Below are positions 1 through 10,580 of a stretch of 64,000 nt of DNA, piece by piece. The translations under genes and the position numbers were made by a program. The notes under the pieces were generated by a model that was given only the letters and a program-made list of their open reading frames with translations, had not been told where the DNA came from and did not search any database. Source of the DNA: Tetracentron sinense. Lineage: Eukaryota > Streptophyta > Magnoliopsida > Trochodendrales > Trochodendraceae. How positions within the stretch are numbered: position 1 is the stretch's first letter; each line of letters opens with the position of its first letter. The DNA lies in NCBI GenBank assembly GCA_015143295.1, contig CM026559.1, positions 23,450,826 through 23,514,825 on the forward strand. The letters run 5' to 3'.

Positions 1-43
1 CCTCAGATGAAGGGTAGTGGTGTACTTTCGCAAGCCAGAGACG

Positions 44-54
44 TCTATAAAATC
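44..54 (+). promoter_or_regulatory. TATA box of the antisense gene
   Basis: TCTATAAAATC, a good plant TATA box, lies about 280 bases upstream of the ATG at 333. The stretch between is pyrimidine-rich, as plant 5' leaders often are. It suggests that the gene at 333-2798 has its own promoter inside the 3' region of the Tat element. Function is inferred from the motif and position only. Confidence 0.55.
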
Positions 55-332
55 CCATCGAATCCTCTCTCTCTCCCACCCTGTTTCATCAAGCACTGTT
101 ACTCTGTCGAATCTTCTTCTTGCCCGAAAGTTCATCTTCCTCAAGCTCTTCAACGATCTTTCTGAGTTTTTCAGTTCGGTACGCCCTTCACCCCTATCTC
201 TTATTCTCTCTTACTGTTTTTCCATTTCTCTCTTACTGTTTTTCCATTTCTCTCTTCTCCGGTTCCCAGTGTGGTTTTGCTCTGCGCATACTCTTTTGTT
301 CTTGTCCCTCTTTCCGATTTCTCCTTACCACC

Positions 333-2798
333 ATGGCTGCCAATGTCCCCGTAGAACCTGCTAGGATAGAGGGAGTTAGAGGCCCTTCTGATGACGAGGC
401 CAGTTGCACAGGTAGCGCACCTCATGGTGCCTACATTGAAAAATCCTCAGTTCTGCGCCAATACCAGTTGGCGCATCTGAACCGTTACAGGGAACGTTTC
501 GACTTCCCTTCCAATGTCAATCTCCACTTCAAGCGAGATGATGCCATCATAGACAGGCGCTCTGCCTGTACCGTTGTCTATCTCTCCCAGCTCGAGGCTG
601 GCCTTCGCTTCCCTCTTCATCCTGTCTTGGATGAAGTTCTGTCCACCTTGCAACTTGCACCGGGGCAAATGCACCCGGGCTTCCACAAATACATGTCCAT
701 GATGATCAAATTCATCAAGGACGGGTACCCCATAGAGGCTAGGCATCTATTCCACTTCTGTCATGCCGTCAGATGCCGAGGCAATGACGACGGTCTGTAT
801 TCCTATTTTTCGTGGAACAAGAAACCCTACTGTCCAGAGCTCGTCTCGGGCATCCTTGACAGAGAAAGGAAATGGAAAGCCACTCCATTCGTTGTCTCTG
901 GCGGCTGGAAGGCAGAGAATTCCTCGGTCCCCAACGTCTTCCGAGTGGAAGCAGGTATACCACTAGTCATCCGTTGTCCGTTGTGCGCCATTGTCCTGAC
1001 TACGCTCTCGTTGTACGCTGTATCTTCTCGTCCTGCTAACTTCCTCGTTGTACTCATTTTGCTTTCTCTTGTGTGCAGTGGACCCAAAGAAATTTCCATA
1101 CAAGAAGTTGACCTCAAAAGAACAAGAACTTCTTACTGGTATCCGCCGTGCTCGAGGCGGGGAATACATTAGGTGGAAACCACTCGAGCTCGTCACGCGG
1201 GCCTCCTCCAGTAACCCAGCAACTACTCAACAACAACCACAACAACAGCAACAGGGCGCCTCCCCCTCCGTACCTTCACCGTTCCCTCACCTGCCCGAAG
1301 AAGAGGAAGAAGCAATGGCTGACTCAAACCTACCACCGCTAAGCAGGAAGCCGAGGTCTGCACGCCCTGCAGTCCAGCCGCCTCCACCGCCATCATTGTC
1401 GAAGAAGAAGAAGAACCATTCTTCCAAGGGTACAGCGCCTGCTGACCCGAAGAGAAAGATGGCCGCCCCGGCCGAGCACGAGGCCAGGAAGAAGGCCAAG
1501 GCGGACAAACGCCTGGAAAAAGAGGTCGTGGTCATTGCTGCTCCTCCTCCAACAAGTCCAGGAGCCGAGGCGACATCGGCAGTGCCCGAGGTTAGCTCAG
1601 CGCCTGCCCCTTCTCGAGCTGCTGCTGCCCCAGCCGGTACGAGCTCCGCTGTCGTTGCCTTGGCTGCGACGGAAACTGGCATGACAAGTCTCCCGGCCAG
1701 TATGCTGCCGACCTCCGCTTCGGACTGGTCACCCGACTTCACTCGGTTCGGAGTGCCGACCGTGATTGAATCGGCGAAGAGCTCGGGGACGGTTGCCCGA
1801 GCTCTAACTCATGCGATGAGGCTTCCCCGGGACATCGCTGAGGTTGGCCAACTCCACTTAGCCGACCTGTCCTACGCCGCCTGTCAGTCCGTGGCAACAG
1901 TAAGCTTCTCCCTCCCTCGTCTTCTACCTCAACTGTTTTGAAATACTACTTCTTGTTGTGCTAACGCCCAGACATCTCTTTGCAGATGAACGCGCTCGTG
2001 CAAGAGCTCTGCGATCGCAGCCAGGAAAAATACACTCAGCTGCGAGACGGGATCAACTACTGGAGAGACAGGACGGAGACGCTGGAGAAGACTCTTGTCG
2101 AGGAGAGACTCAAGGCAGACTTCGATCTGTCTCAAGCCAAGGCTGAAACGACTCGTGCTGAAGTAAGGCTAGGCACTGCCACCAAGGTTAGGGAAAAGGC
2201 CGAAGCTGAGGCACGAGCAGCAAAGGAGGCCGAAAGGAAGGCCAAGCAAGAGACAGAGAATGCTGTTGTACGCATCAGTGAGCTGGAGCATGTCTCCCAA
2301 GTTTTGGGTAGACAACTAGAGGGAATTGAGGCAGCCAGGTCGGCACTGGCGGAGGAGCTCGAGGAGGCCAAGAAAATTCAGGAGGACACCGAGAGGTCCG
2401 TGACCCTAAGACTGCAGCAGTACTACCAGTCTCAGCTGGACACGCTCTTGGATGAAGATCATGTTGAGACCGAGAAAGAGGTTCTCGACTCGCTTCGCCA
2501 GCAAGGCCGCCTGAAGGAAGACAATGAAGAGGACGCCACCACGTTCTCCGAGCTCCCGAGCAAGGAACTGATCGAGCTCGACAACGAGCCCGAGGTACAA
2601 GGTGTCGAGCTGCCTCACTTTCTTGAAGGTCCTGCACTCCTCCCTACCGAGCCATACTCCGAGCCTGCTGCTCCAGAGCTTCCTCCTGCTGCCGATGAAA
2701 TTACTCCGGTGGAAGCCCCTATTGCTGAAGCCATTGCTGAAGCCTCTACTCCTGCGCCTGCTACAACGGCAACAGAGCCTGACCTTGAGCTCGTCTGA
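333..2798 (+). CDS. Spliced antisense gene of the Tat element, putative gypsy-type transposon protein (751 aa)
   Basis: Three exons, 333-954, 1079-1899 and 1986-2798, join in frame. Both introns (124 and 86 nt) have GT-AG ends, and exons 1 plus 2 total 1443 nt, exactly 481 codons. The start has a strong context (ACCATGG). Exon 1 (residues about 30-205) resembles the plant family called 'putative gypsy type transposon' (Pfam Transposase_28), with GLRFPLHPVL and a following GLYSYFSW segment. Residues about 240-400 are low complexity, rich in Pro, Ala, Ser and Lys, with a basic RKKAKADKRLEKE stretch that could be a nuclear signal. Exon 3 (from about residue 482) is a charged heptad-like coiled coil with an acidic Pro/Ala tail. 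The gene runs opposite to gag-pol, downstream of integrase, where Tat elements carry an antisense ORF. Biochemical role unknown. The frame is intact although gag-pol is broken. Splicing is inferred, not shown. Confidence 0.8.
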
Positions 2799-3877
2799 CC
2801 TGCTGCCCCTCCGATCTCCTGCTCCTCTGATCCCTTGCCCCTATCTATGCTTCTGCTTCTCTCTCTTGTTGATGTAAATTCTCTTTTTTTTTTCTCTCCT
2901 ATGGGAGGTTATCACTGAAATAGGTTTTTGATATGAATGGATCACTCTTCTTTGCTAAGTTTGCACTTCTTTTCACCTCGTAACATAGTACAACGCATGC
3001 ACACAGAATAAGAAAGAACACATCATGAGTAATTGAATGATTTTTTTTTTTTTTTTTTTTTAAAATCAAAACACTACGAGCAGAACACTATGAGTAGAGC
3101 GCTACGATTAAAGCACAACGAACAAGCACTGCTAGTAGAGCACTTCGATTAAGTACTTCGATCAGAGCACCACGAGTTACCACTACGGATAAAGCACTAC
3201 GATCGTTCACTACGAGCAAAGCACTACGATCGTTCACCATGACCAAAGCACTACGATCGTTCACTACGAGCAAAGCACTATGATCGTTCACCATGAGCAA
3301 AGCACTACGATCGTTCACCATGAGCAAAGCACTATGATCGTTCACTACGAGCAAAGCACTATGATCGTTCACTACGAGCAAAGCACTATGATCGTTCACC
3401 ATGAGCAAAGCACTATGATCGTTCACTACGAGCAAAGCACTATGAAAATTTACTTATGAACAAGCATTGCGAGCAAGCACTGATCCAGACACATCATTCG
3501 CGTAATTCACTGTGAATGCAATCTGACAAATAAAATTCATGAGACGAACGCAACGTGACTCAGTTCCGAAACACATGCTCAGAGGATGTCATTAGGTTAA
3601 GCCACTAGATTTGCTCAGATGACATCCTTATATAAGCCACTCGTGTTCGTTGTGAGTACGTCGTTCAGTCAAAAACTTTATTTGAATTACTTGCAAAACA
3701 TTCACAATATTACACTGATGAACTAGATAGTGAACAGTGTAGACAATGATCGAGCACACAACGAGCAGACACATAATATAGCGAATCACATGTTGAAATA
3801 TGAGCATTATGATTATGTAAGATCACTAAAAAAAACTTGTAAGCACAACGATGCATGTAAACAGCACATCTCAGATT
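2799..3877. other. Non-coding 3' region of the Tat element
   Basis: This lies between the stop of the antisense gene and the end of integrase. It holds a T-run (3041-3061) and the 27-bp tandem array described separately. No further coding region was recognised. Transcripts from both directions would converge here, so polyadenylation signals for both are expected, but I could not identify them with confidence. Confidence 0.6.
3190..3440. repeat. 27-bp tandem array in Tat 3' region
   Basis: About nine copies of a 27-bp unit (core GCACTACGATCGTTCACTA followed by CGAGCAAA) with scattered C/T and A/G variants. The unit contains the palindrome CGATCG. Because 27 is a multiple of three, the minus strand reads as a repeated nine-residue ORF, which is taken as a by-product and not a gene. 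Looser copies extend left to about 3070 and right to about 3480. Confidence 0.9.
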
Positions 3878-5227
3878 CTATTGAAAGAATTGCCTCAGAT
3901 TCATGATGTTCCAAGATTTTGAGATGAGGTTACCTTGCAAGTCTTTCAAGTAGCAGACTCCAGGACTCCCCAATCGTTCTACGATATAGGGCCCTTCCCA
4001 GTTTGGTCCCAACTTGCCACTGTTAAGCTCTCTCGTATTCTGGAACACTCTTCGGAGGACGAGATCACCGACCTGTAGCACTCTCCGTTGTACTTTCTTG
4101 TTGTAGGCTTTCCTCAATCGCTGCTGGTACCTCCTCATCTGAATGCTGGCATCTTCTCGCTTCTCTTCTAGCAGGTCAAGATGAATAGCCATGAGTACTG
4201 TGTTCTGATCTTTCTCTCCATCCTTCTTCTTGCTGTGCCAAGAACGCACTGTAGGCAAACTGATCTCTGTAGGAATGACAGCCTCCATGCCATACGCTAG
4301 AGAGAAAGGAGTTTCATTGGTAGGACTCCTTGGAGTCGTTCTGTACCCCCACAAAACGTTGTGCAGCTCGGTGGTCCACTTCCCCTTCGAATCTTCCAAT
4401 CTTCTCTTCAAGGCATTGAGAATGTTCTTGTTGGCTGCCTCGGCCAATCCATTCCCTTGAGGATAATAAGGGGAAGAGAAGACGTGCTTGATCTTCAGCT
4501 CGCTGCAAAAGTCGGCAATCAGCCGTCCTGAGAACTGCTTCCCGTTGTCAGTAACGATAGACTGCGGTATGCCAAATCTACAGATGATGTGCTCCCACAA
4601 GAATTTCTTCACCTCTTGTTCTCTGATACGTGCAAGGGGAACGGCTTCAATCCACCGCGAGAAGTAGTCAGTTGCCACCAAAAGGAAGATCAGATTCCCT
4701 GGAGCCCTCGGGAAAGGTCCCACGATGTCAAGTCCCCACCGCGCAAATGGCCAAGGTTGAGATACAGTGCTGAGCTCTTGAGCTGGAGCATGAATCAAGC
4801 GAGCAAACAGCTGGCACTGGCTGCACCTCTTCACGTACTTCTGAGCATCGGCCTGCATATAAGGCCAAAAGTAGCCTTGCCCCAGAGCTCGATGGGCAAT
4901 GGTTCTCCCGCCCGAATGAATGCCACATATACCTTCATGTAGCTCAGCAAGTATCTTCTCCACGTCTACAGGATGAACACACTTCAGCAAGGGACCACCA
5001 AAAGATTTCCTGAACAATTCTCCTTGCACCAAGGTATAACGAGATGCCTTAAACTGAATGCGTCTTGACTCCTTCACACTGATAGGGAGAACTCCGTCCT
5101 TCAGATAAGCCACCAACCCTGTCATCCAGCTCGGGACTGGATTGACAAAGAACACTTCTCGCTGTGCCTGAAGAGCTATTGAAGGATACTCTTGAAACTC
5201 CATCAGAATAGCCCTGGGCTCGCCAGC
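3878..5227 (-). pseudogene. Tat integrase domain (end of pol)
   Basis: An open stretch from just after an in-frame TAG (5228-5230) to the natural end of pol. It shows the HHCC zinc-binding motif (HEGICGIHSGG, then CSQC), the first catalytic Asp in LDIVGPFP, the second in VTDNGKQF and the Glu in GLAEAANK, with 35 residues between the second Asp and the Glu as in functional integrases. The C-terminal part (EGPYIVERL, then the last residues near 3881) is the GPF/Y-like module and there is no chromodomain, as expected for Tat. The domain would insert the cDNA into host DNA. It is intact by itself but separated from RT by the stop codon, so it is called a pseudogene segment. Confidence 0.9.
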
Positions 5228-7428
5228 CTACACCATGGAAGCTAGATATGCCAAAGCATCAGCATGCCTGTTCTTATCCCTCCGGGTGTGCCTAATCTCC
5301 ACAACGGTGAATGTTTCACACAACGAACGAACGAGAGTAGCATACTGCTTCATCCGATCGTCCTTGTATTCATAAACACCATTCACCTGATTCACCACGA
5401 GCTGTGAATCACAAAACACTCTCAACGTGGAGATCTGCAGCTCCCGTGCGCTCTCCAACCCAAGGAGTAAGGCTTCGTACTCAGCTTCGTTGTTGGAGGC
5501 AGTGAACCCAAGACGCGACATTTTCTGCACCTTGATGTTGTCCGGACTTACAAGCACAACGCCCAGTCCTGAGCCACTGAAATTGGAAGATCCGTCTACG
5601 TATAACAGCCAACCGCTCCATTCCGACGACTCGGCCCCTTCCACAACGGCATCTTCGTTGTCAACTTCAATTGGGAGCTCCCGTAGATCAACAACCGTGT
5701 CCTCTGCCTCCTCTTCCACAGGGAAATCAGAAAGAAAACCCGCCATCGCTTGCCCCTTCTCTGAACTCCTGGCTCGATACTGGATATCGAACTCACTCAG
5801 AGCTATCGCCCACTTTGACATCCTTCCTGCCAGCTCGGGTCGTCCCAGCACGACTTTCAAAGGATACGTTGTGATGACAACGACAGAATGAGCATGGAAG
5901 TACGGACGAAGCTTCTCTGCAGAAAAGACAAGAGCCAGACACACCTTCTCAAGCTTGCTATAGTTGCTCTCTGCTTTGAGAAAGGTCTTGCTGATGAAGT
6001 AGACAGGCTTCTCCACGCCATCACAGCTCCTCACCAGGACGGAACCAAGGGCTTGCTCTGAAACAGACAAATAGAGATATAAGATTTCACCTGGCTCTGG
6101 CACCGAGAGGATAGGAGCTGACCCTAAATACTCTTTCAAGGCAAGGAAAGCTCGGGAACACTCTGGGGTCCACGCAAAAATGGAGTCCTTCCTCAGCAGC
6201 TCGAACAGAGGCTTGCAACGATCGGATGACTTAGAGATAAATCGGTTGAGCGCGGCAATCCGGCCTGTCAGCTTCTGGATCTCCTTCTTCGACTTAGGCT
6301 CCGGCATGTCCAGTAAAGCACGGATTTGAGCTGGATTAGCCTCAATCCCCCGCTGACTCACAAGATAACCCAAAAATTTCCCCGAGGTGACTCCAAAGGT
6401 GCACTTCTCTGGGTTGATCTTCAGATTGAAAGATCGCAGCACAGAGAAAGGTTCAGCAAGATCTGCCACAAGAGCACCTCGTACTCGACTCTTCACAACG
6501 ATATCGTCGATGTACACTTCAACCGTCTTGCCAAGGAGTGACCCGAACATGAGATTCATCAGACGTTGATAGGTGGCACCTGCATTCTTCAAGCCAAAAG
6601 GCATCACCCGATAACAGAACAAACTTCGCTCTGTTATGAAGGTGGTCTTCTCTCGATCTGCTTCCGCCAGTAGGATCTGGTTATAGCCCGAATAACCATC
6701 CATGAAGGATAACATCTCGTGGCCGGCAGTGGCATTGATGAGCCTGTCTATCCTTGGCATGGGAAAAAAGTCCTTGGGGCACGCCTTGTTGACCCCAGTA
6801 AAGTCAATGCAGACTCTCACCTTCCCGTTCTTCTTAGGTACCGCCACAACATTGGCTATCCAGTCAGGATACTGCACCTCCTGAATGAACCCGAACTGGA
6901 TCAGCTTGTCAATCTCCTCATTCACTGCATCATGATAAGCTGGAGCAAGCCTCCGAGATTTCTGCTTCACTGGAGGGATGGCAGGATCAGCATTGAGGTG
7001 GTGGCAGATAACACCCGGATCGATGCCAGTCATGTCTTTGTGAGACCATGCAAAGACATCAAGATTCTGCCTAAGAAAACTCAGCAACTCGAACTCCTCC
7101 TCCGTTGTCAAGCTCGTCCCGACCTGCAACACCTTTGGCTCTTCTTCTGTTCCCAAATTGACAGCTTTCGTGGGCTCAGCGGAAGGTCTGCACAACGATG
7201 CCTCCGAGCTCTCTTCCACAACGGGAACGACCTGTAACTGCTACGAAGGCACAACGGAAGCTGGAAAATCGCACTTCTGCGAAGCCAACTGATCACCTCG
7301 GATCTCCCGAGGCCCGTCCTGCGTTGGATACTTCAACACCTGGTAGTATGAGGACGGTACAGCCTTCATCTCATGGGTCCACCAGCGACCCAAGATGGCA
7401 TTGTACGGTGATGGCGCATCCAGAACGG
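5228..7428 (-). pseudogene. Tat reverse transcriptase, RNase H and second RNase H
   Basis: The RT core shows VCIDFTGVNKACPKD, the SFMDGYSGYNQI block, MPFGLKNAGATYQ and the active site YIDD. A degenerate retroviral-type RNase H and tether follow, then a second RNase H of the archaeal-like type starting at LLYVDGSSNFSGSG and ending near DKNRHADALA. Two RNase H domains in series mark the Tat group. Lesions: the segment begins after a one-base frameshift in an A4 run (plus strand, 7429-7432), has an in-frame TAG at 7241-7243, and ends at a TAG at 5228-5230. Both TAG codons are one C-to-T change from CAG (Gln). The downstream frame is otherwise continuous with integrase. Confidence 0.9.
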
Positions 7429-9660
7429 AAAACCTGGTCTGAAGGACAACGGGCCCGCCACAACGGGCAAGACAACGTCGCCTACAGGCTTCATCGAGCT
7501 GCCATCAAATCCATACAAGGGAGTCTGAGCAGGGATGAGGACGGAAGGATCCAGCTTCATCTGAGTGAAAGCATGAAGGTACAAAATGTCCGCTCCACTC
7601 CCCGAATCCACGAGCACTCTCTTGATGTCGAAGTCTCCTATTCTCATGGTGAGAACAAGAGCATCATAGTGAGGTTGGATCACTCCTGCCAGATCACGAT
7701 CAGCGAAGGTGAGTGCCTGCTCAATGCTCCTGCTAGGCACTTGCACCTGGCACACTGCGGCCTCGTGAGACAGCTTTCTGGCCTTCGCCCTGAAGTTCCT
7801 CTCCACATCAGCTTCAGGCGTTTGCATGCGGCAAATGACATTGATCGTGCCCAAAGAAGCTCCTCCACTGGTACTGGGATTGTTGGCGGGTTCTCTTCCA
7901 CGAGATTGGGACATCGGCTCCCTGGTACGCTCCGCACCGCCGTTGTCAGGAGCGAGATACTCTCCCAAGTACCCCTCCTGAACAAGCCTCTCTAAGTATT
8001 CCCTCAGAATACGGCATCGGTTGGTGAGATGACCACGACACTTGTGATAATGACAGTACTCATGCACCCGTGGCCCCGATGTAATATCCGGCACCGCCCT
8101 CGCCGGCCACTCAAAGTATGGCTGATCCTCCATTGACTTCATGATGGTCGCCGGACTGACTGTGAAATTGATGCGTGGGGCTCGATCTGCAAAAGATCGC
8201 CTCTCACTAGGCTGCATGCCTCTCTCGTGCTGTACTTGAGGCTGCACCTGGCGTGGCTGATACTGTTGCCTCGCCTGCTGGTCATTAGGACGTCTCTCCG
8301 TCCTGCTCTGATACTGGTTAAAATTTCTCTCCAGCGGGCGCCGATCCGGCTGATCCCGCTGGGTCACATACACAACTTTCTCTTTCCGCTTCCTTGGTGG
8401 CGAGTCCTCAGATGATGAAGACTCGTGCTGCTGCTTCTTCTCCTTCCTCTTCGATGATCGGTGTGCCCTCTCAACGACATCCACCGCTCTCACCCTGGGC
8501 TTTGGTGCTGACACAACGGATACGTCCTCCTCGTACCTCCCGTACTTGGTGGCACGTACCATCAACTCGTCCATCTTGACAGGATAGTCAAGAGCTAAGG
8601 ACTTGTAGAGCTCAGAATGCTTGGGGATAGCATTCTTGAAAGCGGCGATGCAGCTTGCTTCGTCAACCTTGTCAATATCGTGGACTTCATCGGTGAAACG
8701 CGAAATGAAGTCCTTCAAAGATTCGGCCGGCTTCATCCTAAAAGAGAAGAGAGTATCTGCACCTGCCTTCTTCTTCTTATTGATGATGAAGCGATCAATA
8801 AAGGCCGACCTGAGCTCTGAGAAGTTGCTGATGGAGCCAGGAGGTAGGTTCCGAAACCACTTCGATGCTGCTCCTGACAGGCTGTTAGGGAAAGCCTTAC
8901 AATAAAGATCATCATCTGGGTTGCGAACAGCCATCGCATGCTTGAAGTCAAACAAATGCTCCTCCGGATCTGTCTTTCAAGTATACATGGAGAAGGTCGG
9001 AGTTATGAACTTGGAAGAAGTATAAGACTGGTTGATAGCATCCGTGAAAGGAGAGTTCTCAACGTTCTCCTTTGCTGACTGAGCAAAGTGGTCAGGAACC
9101 CCTCCCTTCATGCTCTTAACGCGAGCACCGATTAAAGCCTCCACCTCCTTGGCTGTTACCCAAGTCTTCTGGGTGTCTGCACCTCCGGTACCCACTCTCA
9201 GGTCCTCTCTACCTGCTCCTTCTCTGAAATCCACACGATCCGAAGGGATGCTCTGCTCTGCCCGAACCGGAGGCTGCCTTACATCCCCCTCAGTAGGAAG
9301 AAGCACAAACCTGGTCTCACGGTTCTCCGGGGCAGAAGGAGAAGAAGAGAAGTCGAACTGACGTCTCAAGGAAGGCCTCTGCAGTGGCACCTCCTCCACC
9401 TCGAGCCTGCTATGCTCGAACGCCTCCAGCCTCGCTTGCATCAACTGTTGCTGCCTGGTGATTTGATCCAGAACAGACTGCTGCAGTTGTAGCATCGCCA
9501 AGACGCGATCTGAAACAGAGAGTTCAGCAGGGGAAGGTACGATCCTTTCTGGTTGTCCAGACGGAGGACTGGCTCCAGGAATGTGCACGACAGAGGGTAT
9601 GAAAGAAGTGGAATGAGGGGCTTGATCTTCATGCCCGAATACTTCTGACTGATCAGCCAT
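7366..9660 (-). pseudogene. Tat gag and protease
   Basis: The gag start is taken as the ATG at 9658-9660, 36 bases from the primer binding site. The N-terminal part is acidic and Gln-rich with a short coiled coil. The retrotransposon gag core follows (FPNSLSGAASKWFRNLPPGS). Then comes a basic, Arg/Gln-rich stretch and a Tat-type zinc finger, YCHYHKCRGHLTNRC. The aspartic protease is at the C-terminal end with the active site VLVDSGSGADI. An in-frame TGA at 8977-8979 interrupts the gag core just before the conserved TDPEEHL motif. The frame is the same on both sides, so it is a single nonsense change, consistent with CGA to TGA. The protease runs off frame at about 7429 and ends spuriously at 7366. 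Confidence 0.9.
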
Positions 9661-9696
9661 GATCGCAGAGAGCAAAAGGGGGGTCCGTTTATTACT

Positions 9697-9713
9697 TCCC
9701 ACAGACGGCGCCA
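9697..9713 (-). other. Primer binding site of the Tat element
   Basis: On the minus strand the bases read TGGCGCCGTCTGTGGGA, four bases after the LTR end. TGGCGCC at this place is the usual start of the PBS in Tat/Athila-type gypsy elements, since plant tRNA 3' ends read GGCGCCA. I do not assign the specific tRNA. Gag starts 36 bases downstream. Confidence 0.85.
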
Positions 9714-9717
9714 ATTT

Positions 9718-10579
9718 TGTGAGGGGAAAACTACCGGACGGACACGCGTCAGCAGCAACTTCTTCCACGTTCTGGTTTCCCGATAGATGGTTGGAGCGGA
9801 GGGTGTGACACCCTGACCTGTACTCCGATGGTAAAGTCAGTAAGGGTAGAAGATGATGAGCAGAAAATGCTAGAACAGTCACTGAAAAATACACAAAGCA
9901 CTGGAGGTTCTTTTTACGTATTCCCCGATTTAGGTCAGTGAACCAGTCCCCTCAGCACTAAAAATCACGGGGTTTTTATAGGGCAAGGGTTGGTATGGCC
10001 ATCGATGACCATAGATGGCCATAGGTGTACATACCACGTGTCTTTGCACTCATTGCCAAACATCTTAGTCACATTTGCCACCGGTTGCATCACACGTGAG
10101 AGTCTCCAAAAAGTCCAATCGGACGGGATTGGTCGGTACGCAGAAGTGACCAGTATTAAATGCCAAGACAGTGCTTTCGGCACGAAACGGCGCGTTCGGC
10201 ATGCTTGTCGGGGTCTTGGATCGCCTCCTGATCACTTCCTCCTGCGAGCCGGTCTCGTTGTTGACTTAAGCTCGGTTACGGCGTAGATGCCTTAAAACAC
10301 AGTACGACATCGTTGTCGGTGAGACAACGGACTCGTTGTTCGCGTAACGACAGCGACGTTGTCAAGAGCACAACGTTCACGTTGTGCTTTCGACAACGAG
10401 CTCGTTGTCGAAGCCACAACGAAAACGTTGTTCTTCGTGAGAACAAAGATGTCGCAATGCGCACAACGGATCGTTGTACATCAGACAACGTGTGACCCTT
10501 ATATTTTAAGCACGTGACCCCAACTCGAGAACACGTGTCACTTTCGTGAACAAAACGACAAAAACGAGCTCGTCCCACA
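9718..10579 (-). repeat. 5' LTR of the Tat element (about 862 bp)
   Basis: The PBS-proximal end, read on the minus strand, is CCCCTCACA. The outer end is proposed at 10579 because the minus strand there reads TGTGGGACG, giving TG...CA ends with a partly matching inverted terminus. A TATA box at 9973-9981 places U3 to the right and R-U5 to the left. The inner end is well supported by the PBS. The outer end is less certain because the 3' LTR is not available for comparison. Confidence 0.65.
9973..9981 (-). promoter_or_regulatory. TATA box of the Tat LTR promoter
   Basis: The minus strand reads CTATAAAAA followed by CCCCG. It lies about 255 bases from the LTR inner end, so transcription would begin near 9940-9950 and run into gag. 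Inferred from motif and position. Confidence 0.65.
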
Positions 10580-10580
10580 A
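10250..10580. repeat. Cluster of ACAACG/CGTTGT motifs in the Tat U3
   Basis: About fifteen copies of CGTTGT or its complement ACAACG lie within 330 bp, often as facing pairs with short spacers (for example ACAACGGACTCGTTGT and CGACAACGAGCTCGTTGTCG). The pairs make near-perfect palindromes. The cluster lies at the outer end of U3, where enhancer elements of plant LTRs usually are. Function unknown. Confidence 0.85.

Larger units (their letters stand above)
1..10579 (-). mobile_element. Ty3/gypsy Tat-lineage retrotransposon, left end outside window
   Basis: On the minus strand the order is 5' LTR, primer binding site, gag with a Tat-type zinc finger, protease, reverse transcriptase, RNase H, a second RNase H domain, and integrase ending at 3878. 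About 3.9 kb of 3' region follows and carries a gene on the opposite strand. A duplicated RNase H and an antisense gene between pol and the 3' LTR are known traits of the Tat group (Grande, RIRE2, Retand relatives). The coding region has three in-frame stops and one frameshift, so this copy cannot make its own polyprotein. The 3' LTR must lie left of base 1. The candidate right-hand target-site base run is ACGCT at 10580-10584, but its partner is not in the window. Confidence 0.9.

Noticed and set aside
60-80. Polypyrimidine run read as the complement of the Tat polypurine tract, with the 3' LTR starting near base 60
   Set aside because: The adjoining bases do not match the proposed LTR start (TGTGGGACG) and the place fits the leader of the antisense gene.
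120-1172. 350-aa unspliced ORF as the product of the antisense gene
   Set aside because: It reads through the first intron and loses the conserved continuation at 1079; the ATG at 120 also has a weaker context than the one at 333.
3088-3435. 115-aa minus-strand ORF of nine-residue repeats
   Set aside because: A by-product of the 27-bp tandem array; no start context, no homology recognised.
3190-3440. Possible CRISPR-like array
   Set aside because: Units are contiguous with no unique spacers, inside a plant retrotransposon.
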